DNA of 64,000 bases, taken from assembly GCF_004353845.1 (NCBI RefSeq), contig NZ_CP037864.1:124001-188000 (forward strand). Direction: 5' to 3'. Below, piece by piece: positions 55,559-63,082 of the stretch. Origin of the DNA: Citrobacter arsenatis. Lineage in GTDB: Bacteria; Pseudomonadota; Gammaproteobacteria; Enterobacterales; Enterobacteriaceae. The notes under the pieces are model-generated. The model did no database searches and was not told the origin of the DNA. It saw only the letters and a program-made list of their open reading frames with translations. Each line of letters starts with the position of its first letter. Positions within the stretch are counted from its first letter, which is position 1. The position numbers were made by a program, and so were the translations under genes.

Positions 55559-58500
55559 TTACACCTTTTCCACGTTCACGAGGAAAGACTTAAATTCCGG
55601 CGTCTGCGTGTTCGCATCACCGACGAATGGCGTTAACGTGTTAGCGATAAAGCCTTTTTTCGCCACACCTTCGTAGCCCCAGTGAATCGGAATACCGATA
55701 GTGTCGATATCCTTACCGTTAGCCTTCAGTGTGCGAATACGTTTAGTCACCACCGCTTTGGCCTTAATGTAGCCGCGATTAGAGGAGACTTTGACGGTGT
55801 CGCCATGGGAGATACCGAGCTTATTCGCCAGCTTCTCGCCAATTTCCACAAACTGTTCCGGCTGAGCGATGGCGTTCAGCAGCGCGTGCTTGGTCCAGTA
55901 GTGGAAGTGCTCGGTCAGACGGTAGGTCGTACCGACGTACGGGAACTTATCTGCTTTACCCAGAGCTTCCGCGTCACCTTTAAAGATACGTGCGGCAGGG
56001 TTAGAGACAACGTTCGGGTGCAGCGGGTTAGTCCCAAGCGGCGTTTCAAACGGCTCGTAGTGTTCCGGGAACGGACCTTCCGCCATCTTATCGATAGCAA
56101 ACAGGCGTCCCATCCCTTCCGGCTGCATGATGAACGGCCCAACGTTGCTGCCCGGTGCGGCGGCGCTGTAGTCCGGAATATCCATCCCGCTCCATTTCGC
56201 TCCGTCCCATTTCAGGATCTGACGTTTTGGATCCCACGGATTCCCCTGCGGGTCAGCGGAAGCGCGGTTATACAGAATGCGTCGGTTGAGCGGCCACGCC
56301 CATGCCCAGCCCAGCGTATTGCCAAGGCCTGACGGGTCGGCGTTATCGCGACGCGCCATCTGGTTGCCTTCCGGCGTCCAGCTACCGGCAAAAATCCAGC
56401 AGCCGCTGGAGGTGGTGCCGTCGTCACGCAGTTGGGCGAACGAGCTGAGCTGTTGGCCTTTCTTGACGATAACCGCGCCGGTGGCCGGGTCGGTAATGTC
56501 GGCCAGCGCTTTACCGTTACTCTCCATCGCCACTTCTTCCGAAGCCGGTTCGTGCGGGGTGGAGTAGTTCCAGGTCATGCTCAGCACCTGTTCCGGGTTC
56601 GCTCCGCCTTGTTCGGCATACATCTTGCGCAGACGCAGGAAGATACCGGCAAGGATTTCGCCATCGGTAACGGCAATCCCCGGGGCATCCGCGCCTTTCC
56701 AGTGCCACTGCAGCCAGCGACCGGAGTTGACGATAGAACCGTTTTCTTCGGCGAAGCAGGTGGACGGCAGACGGAATACTTCGGTCTGGATTTTTGACGG
56801 GTCAACATCGTTCGACTCACCGTGGTTCTGCCAGAAGGTGGAGGTCTCGGTGTTGAGCGGATCGATAGTGATCAGATACTTCAGTTTGGACAGTGAAGCC
56901 ACAACTTTGTTTTTATTCGGGAATGATGCGACCGGGTTAAAGCCCTGGCAGATATAGCCATTCACTTTGCCCTGGTTCATCATCTCGAAGTACTGCAGCA
57001 CGTCGTACCCTTTGTCCCACTTCGGCAACCAGTCAAAGCCCCAGCTGTTTTCCGCTGTCGCTTTATCGCCAAAGAAGGCTTTCATCATCGAAACGAAGAA
57101 TTTCGGGTAGTTGCCCCAGTAGTTCACCTGACCTTCCAGCAATGGTTTTGGCGTGTTAGCGGCAAGGTAGGTTTGCAGGTCGGTCTGTTTTTCGCTCGGC
57201 AGCGTCATATAGCCCGGCAGGCTTTGTGACAGTAGGCCTAAATCGGTCAAGCCCTGAATGTTGGAGTGACCGCGCAGGGCGTTAACGCCGCCGCCTGCCA
57301 TCCCCATGTTGCCAAGCAGCAACTGGATCATTGCCATAGTACGGATGTTCTGTGCACCCACGGAGTGTTGCGTCCAGCCCAGGGCGTACAGGAACGATGC
57401 GGTTTTATCTTTGGCGCTGGTTTCTGCGATGTATTCACAGACCTTCAGGAAGTCGGCCTTTGGCGTCCCACAGATGTTTTCGACAACGTCCGGCGTGTAG
57501 CGGGAGACGTGCTGTTTCAGCAGGTTCCACACGCAGCGCGGATGTTGCAAGGTGACGTCGCGTTTGGCGAAGCCTTTTTCATCCAGTTCGTAGTTCCAAC
57601 TGGTTTTGTCATACTTGCGTTTGTCCGCGTCGTAGCCGGTGAACAGGCCATCTTCGAAACCGTAATCCTCACGCACGATCAAGCTGGCGTTGGTGTAGGC
57701 TTCAGTGTATTCGCGGTTGAATTTTTCGTTGTTCAGCAGGTACAGCAAAACGCCTGACAGGAAAGCAATGTCAGTACCGGAACGAATCGGAGCATAGAAA
57801 TCAGCCACCGCAGCGGTTCGCGTAAAGCGCGGATCGATCACAATCAGCTTCGCGCCGTTGTGAATCTTGGCTTCCATCGCCCAGCGGAACCCGACCGGGT
57901 GAGCTTCAGCGGCGTTACCGCCCATCACCACGACGAGGTTGGCGTTTTTAATGTCGACCCAGTGGTTGGTCATCGCACCGCGACCAAATGTTGGAGCAAG
58001 ACTTGCTACCGTTGGTCCGTGTCAGACGCGTGCCTGGTTGTCGACCGCGAGCATACCGAGCGCGCGGGAGAATTTTTGCGTTAAATAGCCGGTTTCGTTA
58101 CTGGAAGCGGAAGCACACAGCATCCCGGTGGAAAGCCAGCGGTTAACGGTTACGCCTTCGGCGTTTTGTGCCACATAGTTAGCGTCACGGTCTTCTTTCA
58201 TCAGCTTAGCGATGCGGTCAAATGCCTCATCCCAGCTAATCTGTTGCCACTTATCAGAGCCTGGTGCGCGGTATTCCGGGAATTTCAGGCGGCTTTCGGA
58301 GTGGATGAAGTCCACAAGTCCAGCCCCTTTCGGGCACAGCGCGCCACGGTTCACCGGGTGATCCGGGTCCCCTTCGATATGGAAGATGGATGCTTTGGCG
58401 TTTTTAGCTCCGTCACCGAGGCTGTACATTAACAGTCCACAGCCAACGGAACAGTAAGTGCAGGTGTTACGGGTTTCACGGGTGCGCAGCAGTTTATATT

Positions 58501-58609
58501 GCCGTGTTTCCGCGAGCGCTACGCCGGGTGCAAAGCCCAGTGCCGCTGCCGTGGTGCCTGCCATACCGCCAGCGCAGATCTTAAAGAACTGCCTTCTGCT
58601 GACCTGCAT
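55559..58609 (-). CDS. fdoG: Formate dehydrogenase-O major subunit FdoG (selenocysteine)
   Basis: A 1016-residue molybdo-bis-MGD enzyme. The frame is interrupted once by TGA at 58022-58024, read as selenocysteine 196 in the context NQARV-U-HGPTVASLAP. The two halves (58609-58022 and 58021-55559) are in the same frame, so it is not a frameshift. N-terminal Tat signal SRRQFFKICAGGMAG and a [4Fe-4S] motif CTYCSVGCG are present. It oxidises formate in the periplasm, feeding quinones in aerobic and nitrate respiration. Depends on MobA, SelB, FdhD and FdhE. A naive annotation would split it at the TGA. Confidence 0.97.
57982..58017 (-). promoter_or_regulatory. SECIS element for the fdoG selenocysteine codon
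   Basis: Starting 4 bases after the UGA, the reverse strand forms a hairpin with outer stem GACCAA/TTGGTC (58012-58017 and 57982-57987) and an upper stem AGCAAG...TTGCT. This matches the size and position of the bacterial SelB-binding SECIS in fdo/fdn genes. Confidence 0.85.
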
Positions 58610-58803
58610 GGTTCGCTCCTTGTTTCGACATTGTCACGTTCCCTTCGCTTTTCTATAACGCGAACGCGAGGGAAGTGGTTGTTATTTTTCTTTGCGGACG
58701 GGACCGCAAAGGTCCAGAATTGGGTGAATTTCCCTCCGTCCAGGAGGGGTTTGTAAAGAATACCACAATGTTGGTATGCGTGTTCCAATATGGTTAAAAG
58801 AAA

Positions 58804-59640
58804 GTGAATAAGATTATTCAAGAAAACATCAAGAATGTGACATCTCCGACAGGATCTCGTCAGTTGACCCTCTGGAAGCGTGAGGATTTGCAACAGCCTC
58901 AGCCTGATGAGGTAGCTGAAGAAGTGCCTGTGGCGCTGGTATATAACGGGATTTCACACGTGGTGATGATGGCATCACCGAAAGATCTTGAGCACTTCGC
59001 GATGGGCTTTTCACTTTCTGAAGGCATTATTGAGTCCCCGCAGGATATTTACGCGATGGACGTAGTGCCTTCCTGCAACGGATTAGAAGTGCAGGTTGAG
59101 CTGTCCAGCCGCCGCTTTATGGGGCTGAAAGAGCGTCGTCGCGCACTGGCCGGGCGCACCGGCTGCGGTGTTTGTGGTGTGGAACAGCTTAATGATATAG
59201 GTAAACCGGTGCAGCCACTGCCGTTTACCCAGACATTCGATCTGGCGCATCTCGATAACGCTTTACGGCATCTCCCTGATTTCCAACCTGTTGGGCAACT
59301 GACAGGCTGTACGCATGCGGCTGCCTGGGTTCAGCCGTCAGGTCATCTGGCGGGTGGGCATGAAGATGTAGGTCGTCATGTTGCGCTGGATAAACTGCTG
59401 GGACGACGTGCAATCGAAGGTGAGACCTGGCAGCAGGGCGCGGTATTAGTCTCCAGCCGCGCCAGCTACGAGATGGTGCAGAAGTCGGCGATGTGCGGCG
59501 TGGAAATTCTGTTTGCCGTCTCTGCGGCGACAACGCTTGCTGTGGAAGTTGCTGAACGCTGTAATCTGACGCTGGTGGGTTTTTGCAAACCGGGCAGAGC
59601 AACAATCTATACGCATCCGCAACGTTTGATCGCTCTGTGA
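58804..59640 (+). CDS. fdhD: Formate dehydrogenase sulfurtransferase FdhD
   Basis: A 278-residue protein. Cys121 and Cys124 in GRTGCGVCG carry the persulfide received from IscS, which is passed to the Mo-bisMGD cofactor of formate dehydrogenases. GCTHAAAW and GGHEDVGRHVALDKLLG motifs are present. It starts at GTG 58804, giving family length. It is divergent from fdoG, with a 194-base shared promoter region. Confidence 0.97.
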   Translation: MNKIIQENIKNVTSPTGSRQLTLWKREDLQQPQPDEVAEEVPVALVYNGISHVVMMASPKDLEHFAMGFSLSEGIIESPQDIYAMDVVPSCNGLEVQVELSSRRFMGLKERRRALAGRTGCGVCGVEQLNDIGKPVQPLPFTQTFDLAHLDNALRHLPDFQPVGQLTGCTHAAAWVQPSGHLAGGHEDVGRHVALDKLLGRRAIEGETWQQGAVLVSSRASYEMVQKSAMCGVEILFAVSAATTLAVEVAERCNLTLVGFCKPGRATIYTHPQRLIAL

Positions 59641-60113
59641 CGCCACCAGGCGGCCAAAATACTGCCTGAAAATGCCAGTTCCATGATTACAGCGACTGGC
59701 GAGCCGACAATCACATTGTTCAGTAGCCAACACAGGCTGCCGCACAATGTGTATCCCCGTAATCTTCCGCTGCGTTTTTGAAACGACGCAAAGGTCATCA
59801 GCAGGCTTCCCATCAGCGGCAAAATACTCGACAAATTTTGCCAAAGATAAACGCTACACAGCAGCGATCCCAGCATAAATCCCCCCATCGCCCAGCGGTG
59901 AAACGTGACAATGGCCGTCGCGTAGCGGCATGCGGCAATGATCATTAACCCAGCCGCAGCGTGTTGATCTAAAAGATAGAAGTGGATAGCCAACAGGGAA
60001 GTGGAGCTGGTGAGCAGAAATAAGGTGATGGCCCGGCGTTGGAAATGAAAAGCGGAAATATCCAGCAAAAAGCTGATGCCAGCCAGCATCTGAGAGAGGA
60101 GAAATGCGTTCAT
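59607..60113 (-). CDS. YgjV-like inner membrane protein
   Basis: A 168-residue membrane protein with about six hydrophobic stretches (MNAFLLSQMLAGISFLLDIS; AITLFLLTSSTSLLAIHFYLL; LPLMGSLLMTFASF; VIVGSPVAVIMELAFSGSILAAWW). Pattern and length match the YgjV family of unknown function. Its end overlaps the convergent fdhD end by 34 bases. The start at 60113 is favoured over two upstream codons in frame. Probably not in the same unit as the regulator at 60172, although both are leftward and 58 bases apart. Confidence 0.8.
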   Translation of the reverse strand: MNAFLLSQMLAGISFLLDISAFHFQRRAITLFLLTSSTSLLAIHFYLLDQHAAAGLMIIAACRYATAIVTFHRWAMGGFMLGSLLCSVYLWQNLSSILPLMGSLLMTFASFQKRSGRLRGYTLCGSLCWLLNNVIVGSPVAVIMELAFSGSILAAWWRHRAIKRCGCV

Positions 60114-60171
60114 AATGTGCGCCAACAGTTAATGAGTGACGGGACAATAATCGACGCATCAACGTAAGGCG

Positions 60172-60693
60172 TTAACCTTTGTTAAGACGCTGGCGAATAC
60201 GAGACAGGCTAACGGGAGTGATGCCGATATAGTTGGCGAGATCGCGCTGAGTGAGCTGCGACTCCCAGTCCGGGAAGTGTGTTTGTACGTACTGGTAGCG
60301 TTGCTCTGGGGTATTGAGCAGCAGCATTTGCTCTTTTTTCTCTTTGTAGATCAACTGCTGAACCAGTAGCTGGGTCTTAAGATCCTGATTTTCCGGCGCA
60401 TCCAGCAACGCCAGCGGTATTTCACTGGTTTCGCCAGCGGTGATCATCTGCAGACTGTAATCGGCAGGCGTGTTGGTTAGCCAGTTCAGATACAGAAAGC
60501 AGTACTCCCCAGGGAAGTAGAATTCTTTAACCTTTTCAACGCCGTTGTCTGCGTGATACACCGCACGTACAACGCCATGATGTAAAAGATGGATTTTACT
60601 TTGCGGTTCACCCTGACGTAGTAACCAACTACCCGCCGGTTGCGCTTTCCTTCGGCTGCCTGCAAGCCATTGTGATTCCCGATTACGTGCCAT
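60172..60693 (-). CDS. Short Crp/Fnr-type transcriptional regulator
   Basis: A 173-residue protein with a cyclic-nucleotide-binding-like jelly roll (SWLLRQGEPQSKIHLLHHGV; FYFPGEYCFLYLNWL). The C-terminal winged helix LTQRDLANYIGITPVSLSRIRQ ends abruptly at RLNKG. No cysteine cluster for an Fe-S centre as in FNR, and the nucleotide-binding Arg-Ser/Thr pair of CRP is not evident, so the signal is unknown. It starts 130 bases from the divergent secreted DUF1471 gene. An extra four codons upstream are possible. Confidence 0.82.
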   Translation of the reverse strand: MARNRESQWLAGSRRKAQPAGSWLLRQGEPQSKIHLLHHGVVRAVYHADNGVEKVKEFYFPGEYCFLYLNWLTNTPADYSLQMITAGETSEIPLALLDAPENQDLKTQLLVQQLIYKEKKEQMLLLNTPEQRYQYVQTHFPDWESQLTQRDLANYIGITPVSLSRIRQRLNKG

Positions 60694-60822
60694 CTTATCT
60701 CTCAAATAATTTGAATAAGACTGGCAAATCCTTCCGCTTTCAGTTGTGTGATGAGATGGCTATTATTTATCACATCAAGGCACGGTGCCTTATTCAAACA
60801 ACTTAGTTAAAGGGTTTATATC

Positions 60823-61035
60823 ATGAAAAGCATCAAAACTTTTGTCGCAGTTATCGCTCTGGCTACTTCTTTCGGTTCTTTCGCTGCTCAGACAGTGACC
60901 GCAACCGGTTCTACGCTGGAAAGCGCTGAAGCAAAAATTGCCGCTCAGGCTGAACGTGCAGGCGCCAGCGATTATAAAATCACTCAGGCTTACACCGGCA
61001 ACCGCGTGCACATGACCGCTGAACTGCTGAAATAA
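60823..61035 (+). CDS. Secreted DUF1471 (YdgH/BhsA/McbA-like) small protein
   Basis: A 70-residue precursor. Residues 1-22 are a signal peptide (MKSIKTFVAVIALATSFGSFAA), leaving a ~48-residue DUF1471 domain (TVTATGSTLESAEAKIAAQA then ASDYKITQAYTGNRVHMTAELLK). Family members are periplasmic or outer-membrane stress and biofilm modulators. Specific role unknown. An AAAGGG ribosome site lies 9 bases upstream and an intrinsic terminator follows. Confidence 0.88.
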   Translation: MKSIKTFVAVIALATSFGSFAAQTVTATGSTLESAEAKIAAQAERAGASDYKITQAYTGNRVHMTAELLK

Positions 61036-61057
61036 GATACCTTAGTACTGTCGAAAG

Positions 61058-61080
61058 AGCGCCCTTGAGGCGCTTTTTTA
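61058..61080 (+). terminator. Terminator after the DUF1471 gene
   Basis: AGCGCC-CTTGA-GGCGCT followed by TTTTTA. It overlaps the azlD stop codon region on the opposite strand. Confidence 0.85.
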
Positions 61081-61401
61081 GTTTATACCCGCCATTCTTA
61101 ACAGCGCAGTTACCACCGCGGCAGCGACGATCACCACAATCAGCGGCAGCTTGCGCCAGGCGAGAAATACCGCAAAAGCCACGCCCAGCACGCGCGCCAT
61201 GCCGGCAAAATGTTCCCCTTCGTAAAAGGTGGTCGCCAGCGCAACGGAGAACAGTAATACTGTTGCGGCGTCGGAAAGCAGTGCCTGCGAGCGTTCTGAG
61301 AACGCTAAACGGCTGCCAAGCTTCGCTCCTCCTAAACGCATTAAATACGTTCCCAGAGATAAGATGGCGATACCGACGATAAACAGCGTCATGTTGCCCA
61401 T
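61078..61401 (-). CDS. azlD: AzlD/YgaH family branched-chain amino acid exporter small subunit
   Basis: A 107-residue protein with about four hydrophobic helices (MTLFIVGIAILSLGTYLMRL; LLSDAATVLLFSVALATTFY; LPLIVVIVAAAVVTALLRM), the AzlD pattern. It pairs with AzlC to export branched-chain amino acids or related compounds. Its start overlaps the azlC stop by one base (TAATG). Confidence 0.9.
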   Translation of the reverse strand: MGNMTLFIVGIAILSLGTYLMRLGGAKLGSRLAFSERSQALLSDAATVLLFSVALATTFYEGEHFAGMARVLGVAFAVFLAWRKLPLIVVIVAAAVVTALLRMAGIN

Positions 61402-62060
61402 TATTTTTTCCTCGTCAGTAAGCCAAACAGTGAAAGCAGGACCGGTAAACCGACCGGTGCAAAGGGGATGGCGGCAAGCGACAGCCCGGCGCCGCTACAG
61501 GCACGGATCAGCGTGGTGCGGTTTTTGAATGCTGGGACAACCAAAGCCAGCAGAATGGCGGGGAAGACGGCATCCAGACCGATAGTCTCCGGGGCGGGGA
61601 GCAGTTTGCCGACACCCGCGCCGATCAGCGTGCCTACAGGCCAGAAAATGGCGACGCCCAGACCGCACAGCCAGTAGGCGGCTTTTCGTTGTTCGGGCGT
61701 TTTTTGCGACAGGCCAAAGACCACGCTTTCGTCGTTCATGATATGGCAGCCGAGGAAGCTGGCGGCCCGGCTACCCACCAGATCGCGCACCGTGACGCCA
61801 AACGGCACGTGTCGGGCGTTGACCAGTAAACCGGCAGCCGCAGCCGCCAGTGGATTACCACCGCTGGCGACGATGCCGATAAACATAAACTCGGACGCGC
61901 CCGCCAGCACGGTAATAGAGAGCACAAACGGTACCCACAGCGGGAAGCCGTAGGCCATCGCCAGCGAGCCGTATGACATGCCGACGACGCCGACGGCCAG
62001 ACAGACTAAAAATATTGCTTTTATCGTGTCGCTTTTGAGACTGGAAAAATAATGTTTCAT
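61401..62060 (-). CDS. azlC: AzlC/YgaZ family branched-chain amino acid exporter large subunit
   Basis: A 219-residue membrane protein of the LIV-E family. Seen: IFLVCLAVGVVGMSYGSLAMAYG at the N terminus, GASEFMFIGIVASGGNPLAAAAAGLLVNARH in the centre, and GLPVLLSLFGLLTRKK at the end. It is the first gene of azlCD, divergent from the XRE-cupin regulator, with operator-like repeats close to its start. A paralogue of YgaZ rather than its orthologue by length. Confidence 0.9.
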   Translation of the reverse strand: MKHYFSSLKSDTIKAIFLVCLAVGVVGMSYGSLAMAYGFPLWVPFVLSITVLAGASEFMFIGIVASGGNPLAAAAAGLLVNARHVPFGVTVRDLVGSRAASFLGCHIMNDESVVFGLSQKTPEQRKAAYWLCGLGVAIFWPVGTLIGAGVGKLLPAPETIGLDAVFPAILLALVVPAFKNRTTLIRACSGAGLSLAAIPFAPVGLPVLLSLFGLLTRKK

Positions 62061-62072
62061 ACCGTTTTAGCC

Positions 62073-62142
62073 ATATCGAACGAATTTCCATTATAATGAA
62101 CGGGACCAGTTAACTTTACAAGTCGAACGATTCGTTCGATAT
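62073..62142. promoter_or_regulatory. Divergent azlC/regulator operator region with 13-bp inverted repeats
   Basis: ATATCGAACGAAT (62073-62085) and its exact reverse complement ATTCGTTCGATAT (62130-62142) bracket the intergenic core. The right copy is part of a perfect 17-base palindrome TCGAACGA-T-TCGTTCGA (62123-62139). Between them is a self-complementary CATTATAATG (62089-62098), which offers a -10 in both directions. The likely ligand is the regulator at 62162. Symmetry suggests coordinated repression of both directions. Confidence 0.7.
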
Positions 62143-62161
62143 AAAAAACGTGGAGTCGTGA

Positions 62162-62710
62162 ATGACCCAGCCCATCAGTATGATTGCGAAAAGCCTGGTG
62201 CGTGAACGTCAGCGCACCGGTTTGTCGCTGGCGGAGATTGCCCGTCGCGCGGGGATTGCAAAATCGACACTCTCGCAATTGGAAGCGGGCAATGGCAATC
62301 CTAGCCTGGAAACGCTCTGGTCGCTGTGTGTGGCGTTAGATATTCCCTTTGCTCGCCTGCTGGAGCCGCAGGAACAAAAAACGCAGGTGATTCGCCGCGG
62401 CGAAGGGACAAAGGTGGTGGCTGAGCAGGCCCACTATCAGGCCATTTTACTGGCCGCCTGCCCACCGGGGGCGCGGCGGGATATCTATCTGCTGCTGACG
62501 CAGCCGGGCGCGGATCGGATTTCACAGCCCCATCCGCCGGGATCGGTAGAACACATCATTGTGACGCAGGGTAAGGCGATGGTGGGATTGACGGAAGCGC
62601 CGGAGGAGTTAGGCGAGGGCGACTATATTTGTTACCCCGCAGATCGGGCGCATATCTTTAAAGCGCTGGAGCCTGACACCCAGGCGATTCTGGTTTCTGA
62701 GCAGAACTAA
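62162..62710 (+). CDS. XRE-family regulator with C-terminal cupin domain
   Basis: A 182-residue protein. N-terminal HTH (RQRTGLSLAEIARRAGIAKS then TLSQLEAGNGNPSLETLWSL, residues ~14-55). C-terminal cupin (residues ~105-178, SVEHIIVTQGKAMVGL and GDYICYPADRAHIFKAL). Such proteins sense small molecules through the cupin and often control adjacent exporters. Located 101 bases divergent from azlC, with palindromes in between, so control of azlCD is a fair inference. GGAGTCGTG precedes the ATG. Confidence 0.9.
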   Translation: MTQPISMIAKSLVRERQRTGLSLAEIARRAGIAKSTLSQLEAGNGNPSLETLWSLCVALDIPFARLLEPQEQKTQVIRRGEGTKVVAEQAHYQAILLAACPPGARRDIYLLLTQPGADRISQPHPPGSVEHIIVTQGKAMVGLTEAPEELGEGDYICYPADRAHIFKALEPDTQAILVSEQN

Positions 62711-62723
62711 CTGTTCTGTTGCG

Positions 62724-62765
62724 TTGTGCCGGATGCGGCGCGTTAGCGCCTTATCCGGCCTACAA
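62724..62765. repeat. REP element before rhaM
   Basis: TGCCGGATGCGGCGCGTTAGCGCCTTATCCGGCCTACA is a single REP palindrome between the convergent ends of the XRE regulator and rhaM. Confidence 0.85.
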
Positions 62766-62767
62766 GT

Positions 62768-63082
62768 CTATTGCAGATAAAACACTTCTTTTAGCTCTGC
62801 GCTAACCGGGCTGTTGTCCGGGTTGGCCGGCATGACGTCACGCATATGCTTCCACCAACGCTGGCAAACGTCGGTGCTGGCGACAGCATTCCAGCGCGCT
62901 TCGGACTCAATCTCAACGGTAGCAAACAGCAGGTTGCGCTCCTGATCGAGATAAATCGCGTAGTGATGGGCGCCGTGTTTTTTCAGCACTGCTTCCAGTT
63001 CTGGCCAGATGGGATTGTGTCGATGTTGATACTCAACGTGCGCGTCGGCATTCACCTGCATCACAAAGGCCTTGCGGATCAT
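62768..63082 (-). CDS. rhaM: L-rhamnose mutarotase RhaM
   Basis: A 104-residue ferredoxin-like protein, K-12 length, beginning MIRKAFVMQVNADAHVEYQH and ending SAELKEVFYLQ. It interconverts alpha and beta L-rhamnose to feed RhaA isomerase. The start at 63082 overlaps the stop of the upstream dehydrogenase gene by 4 bases. In K-12 rhaM follows rhaD directly; here a dehydrogenase lies in between. Confidence 0.95.
   Translation of the reverse strand: MIRKAFVMQVNADAHVEYQHRHNPIWPELEAVLKKHGAHHYAIYLDQERNLLFATVEIESEARWNAVASTDVCQRWWKHMRDVMPANPDNSPVSAELKEVFYLQ

Noticed and set aside
54671..55636. 321-residue open frame opposite fdoH
   Set aside because: Antisense shadow of the cysteine-rich ferredoxin gene; no start signal.
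57974..58021. Apparent break between two fdoG open frames suggesting a pseudogene
   Set aside because: Both parts are in one frame, separated by a single TGA at the known selenocysteine position with a SECIS hairpin.
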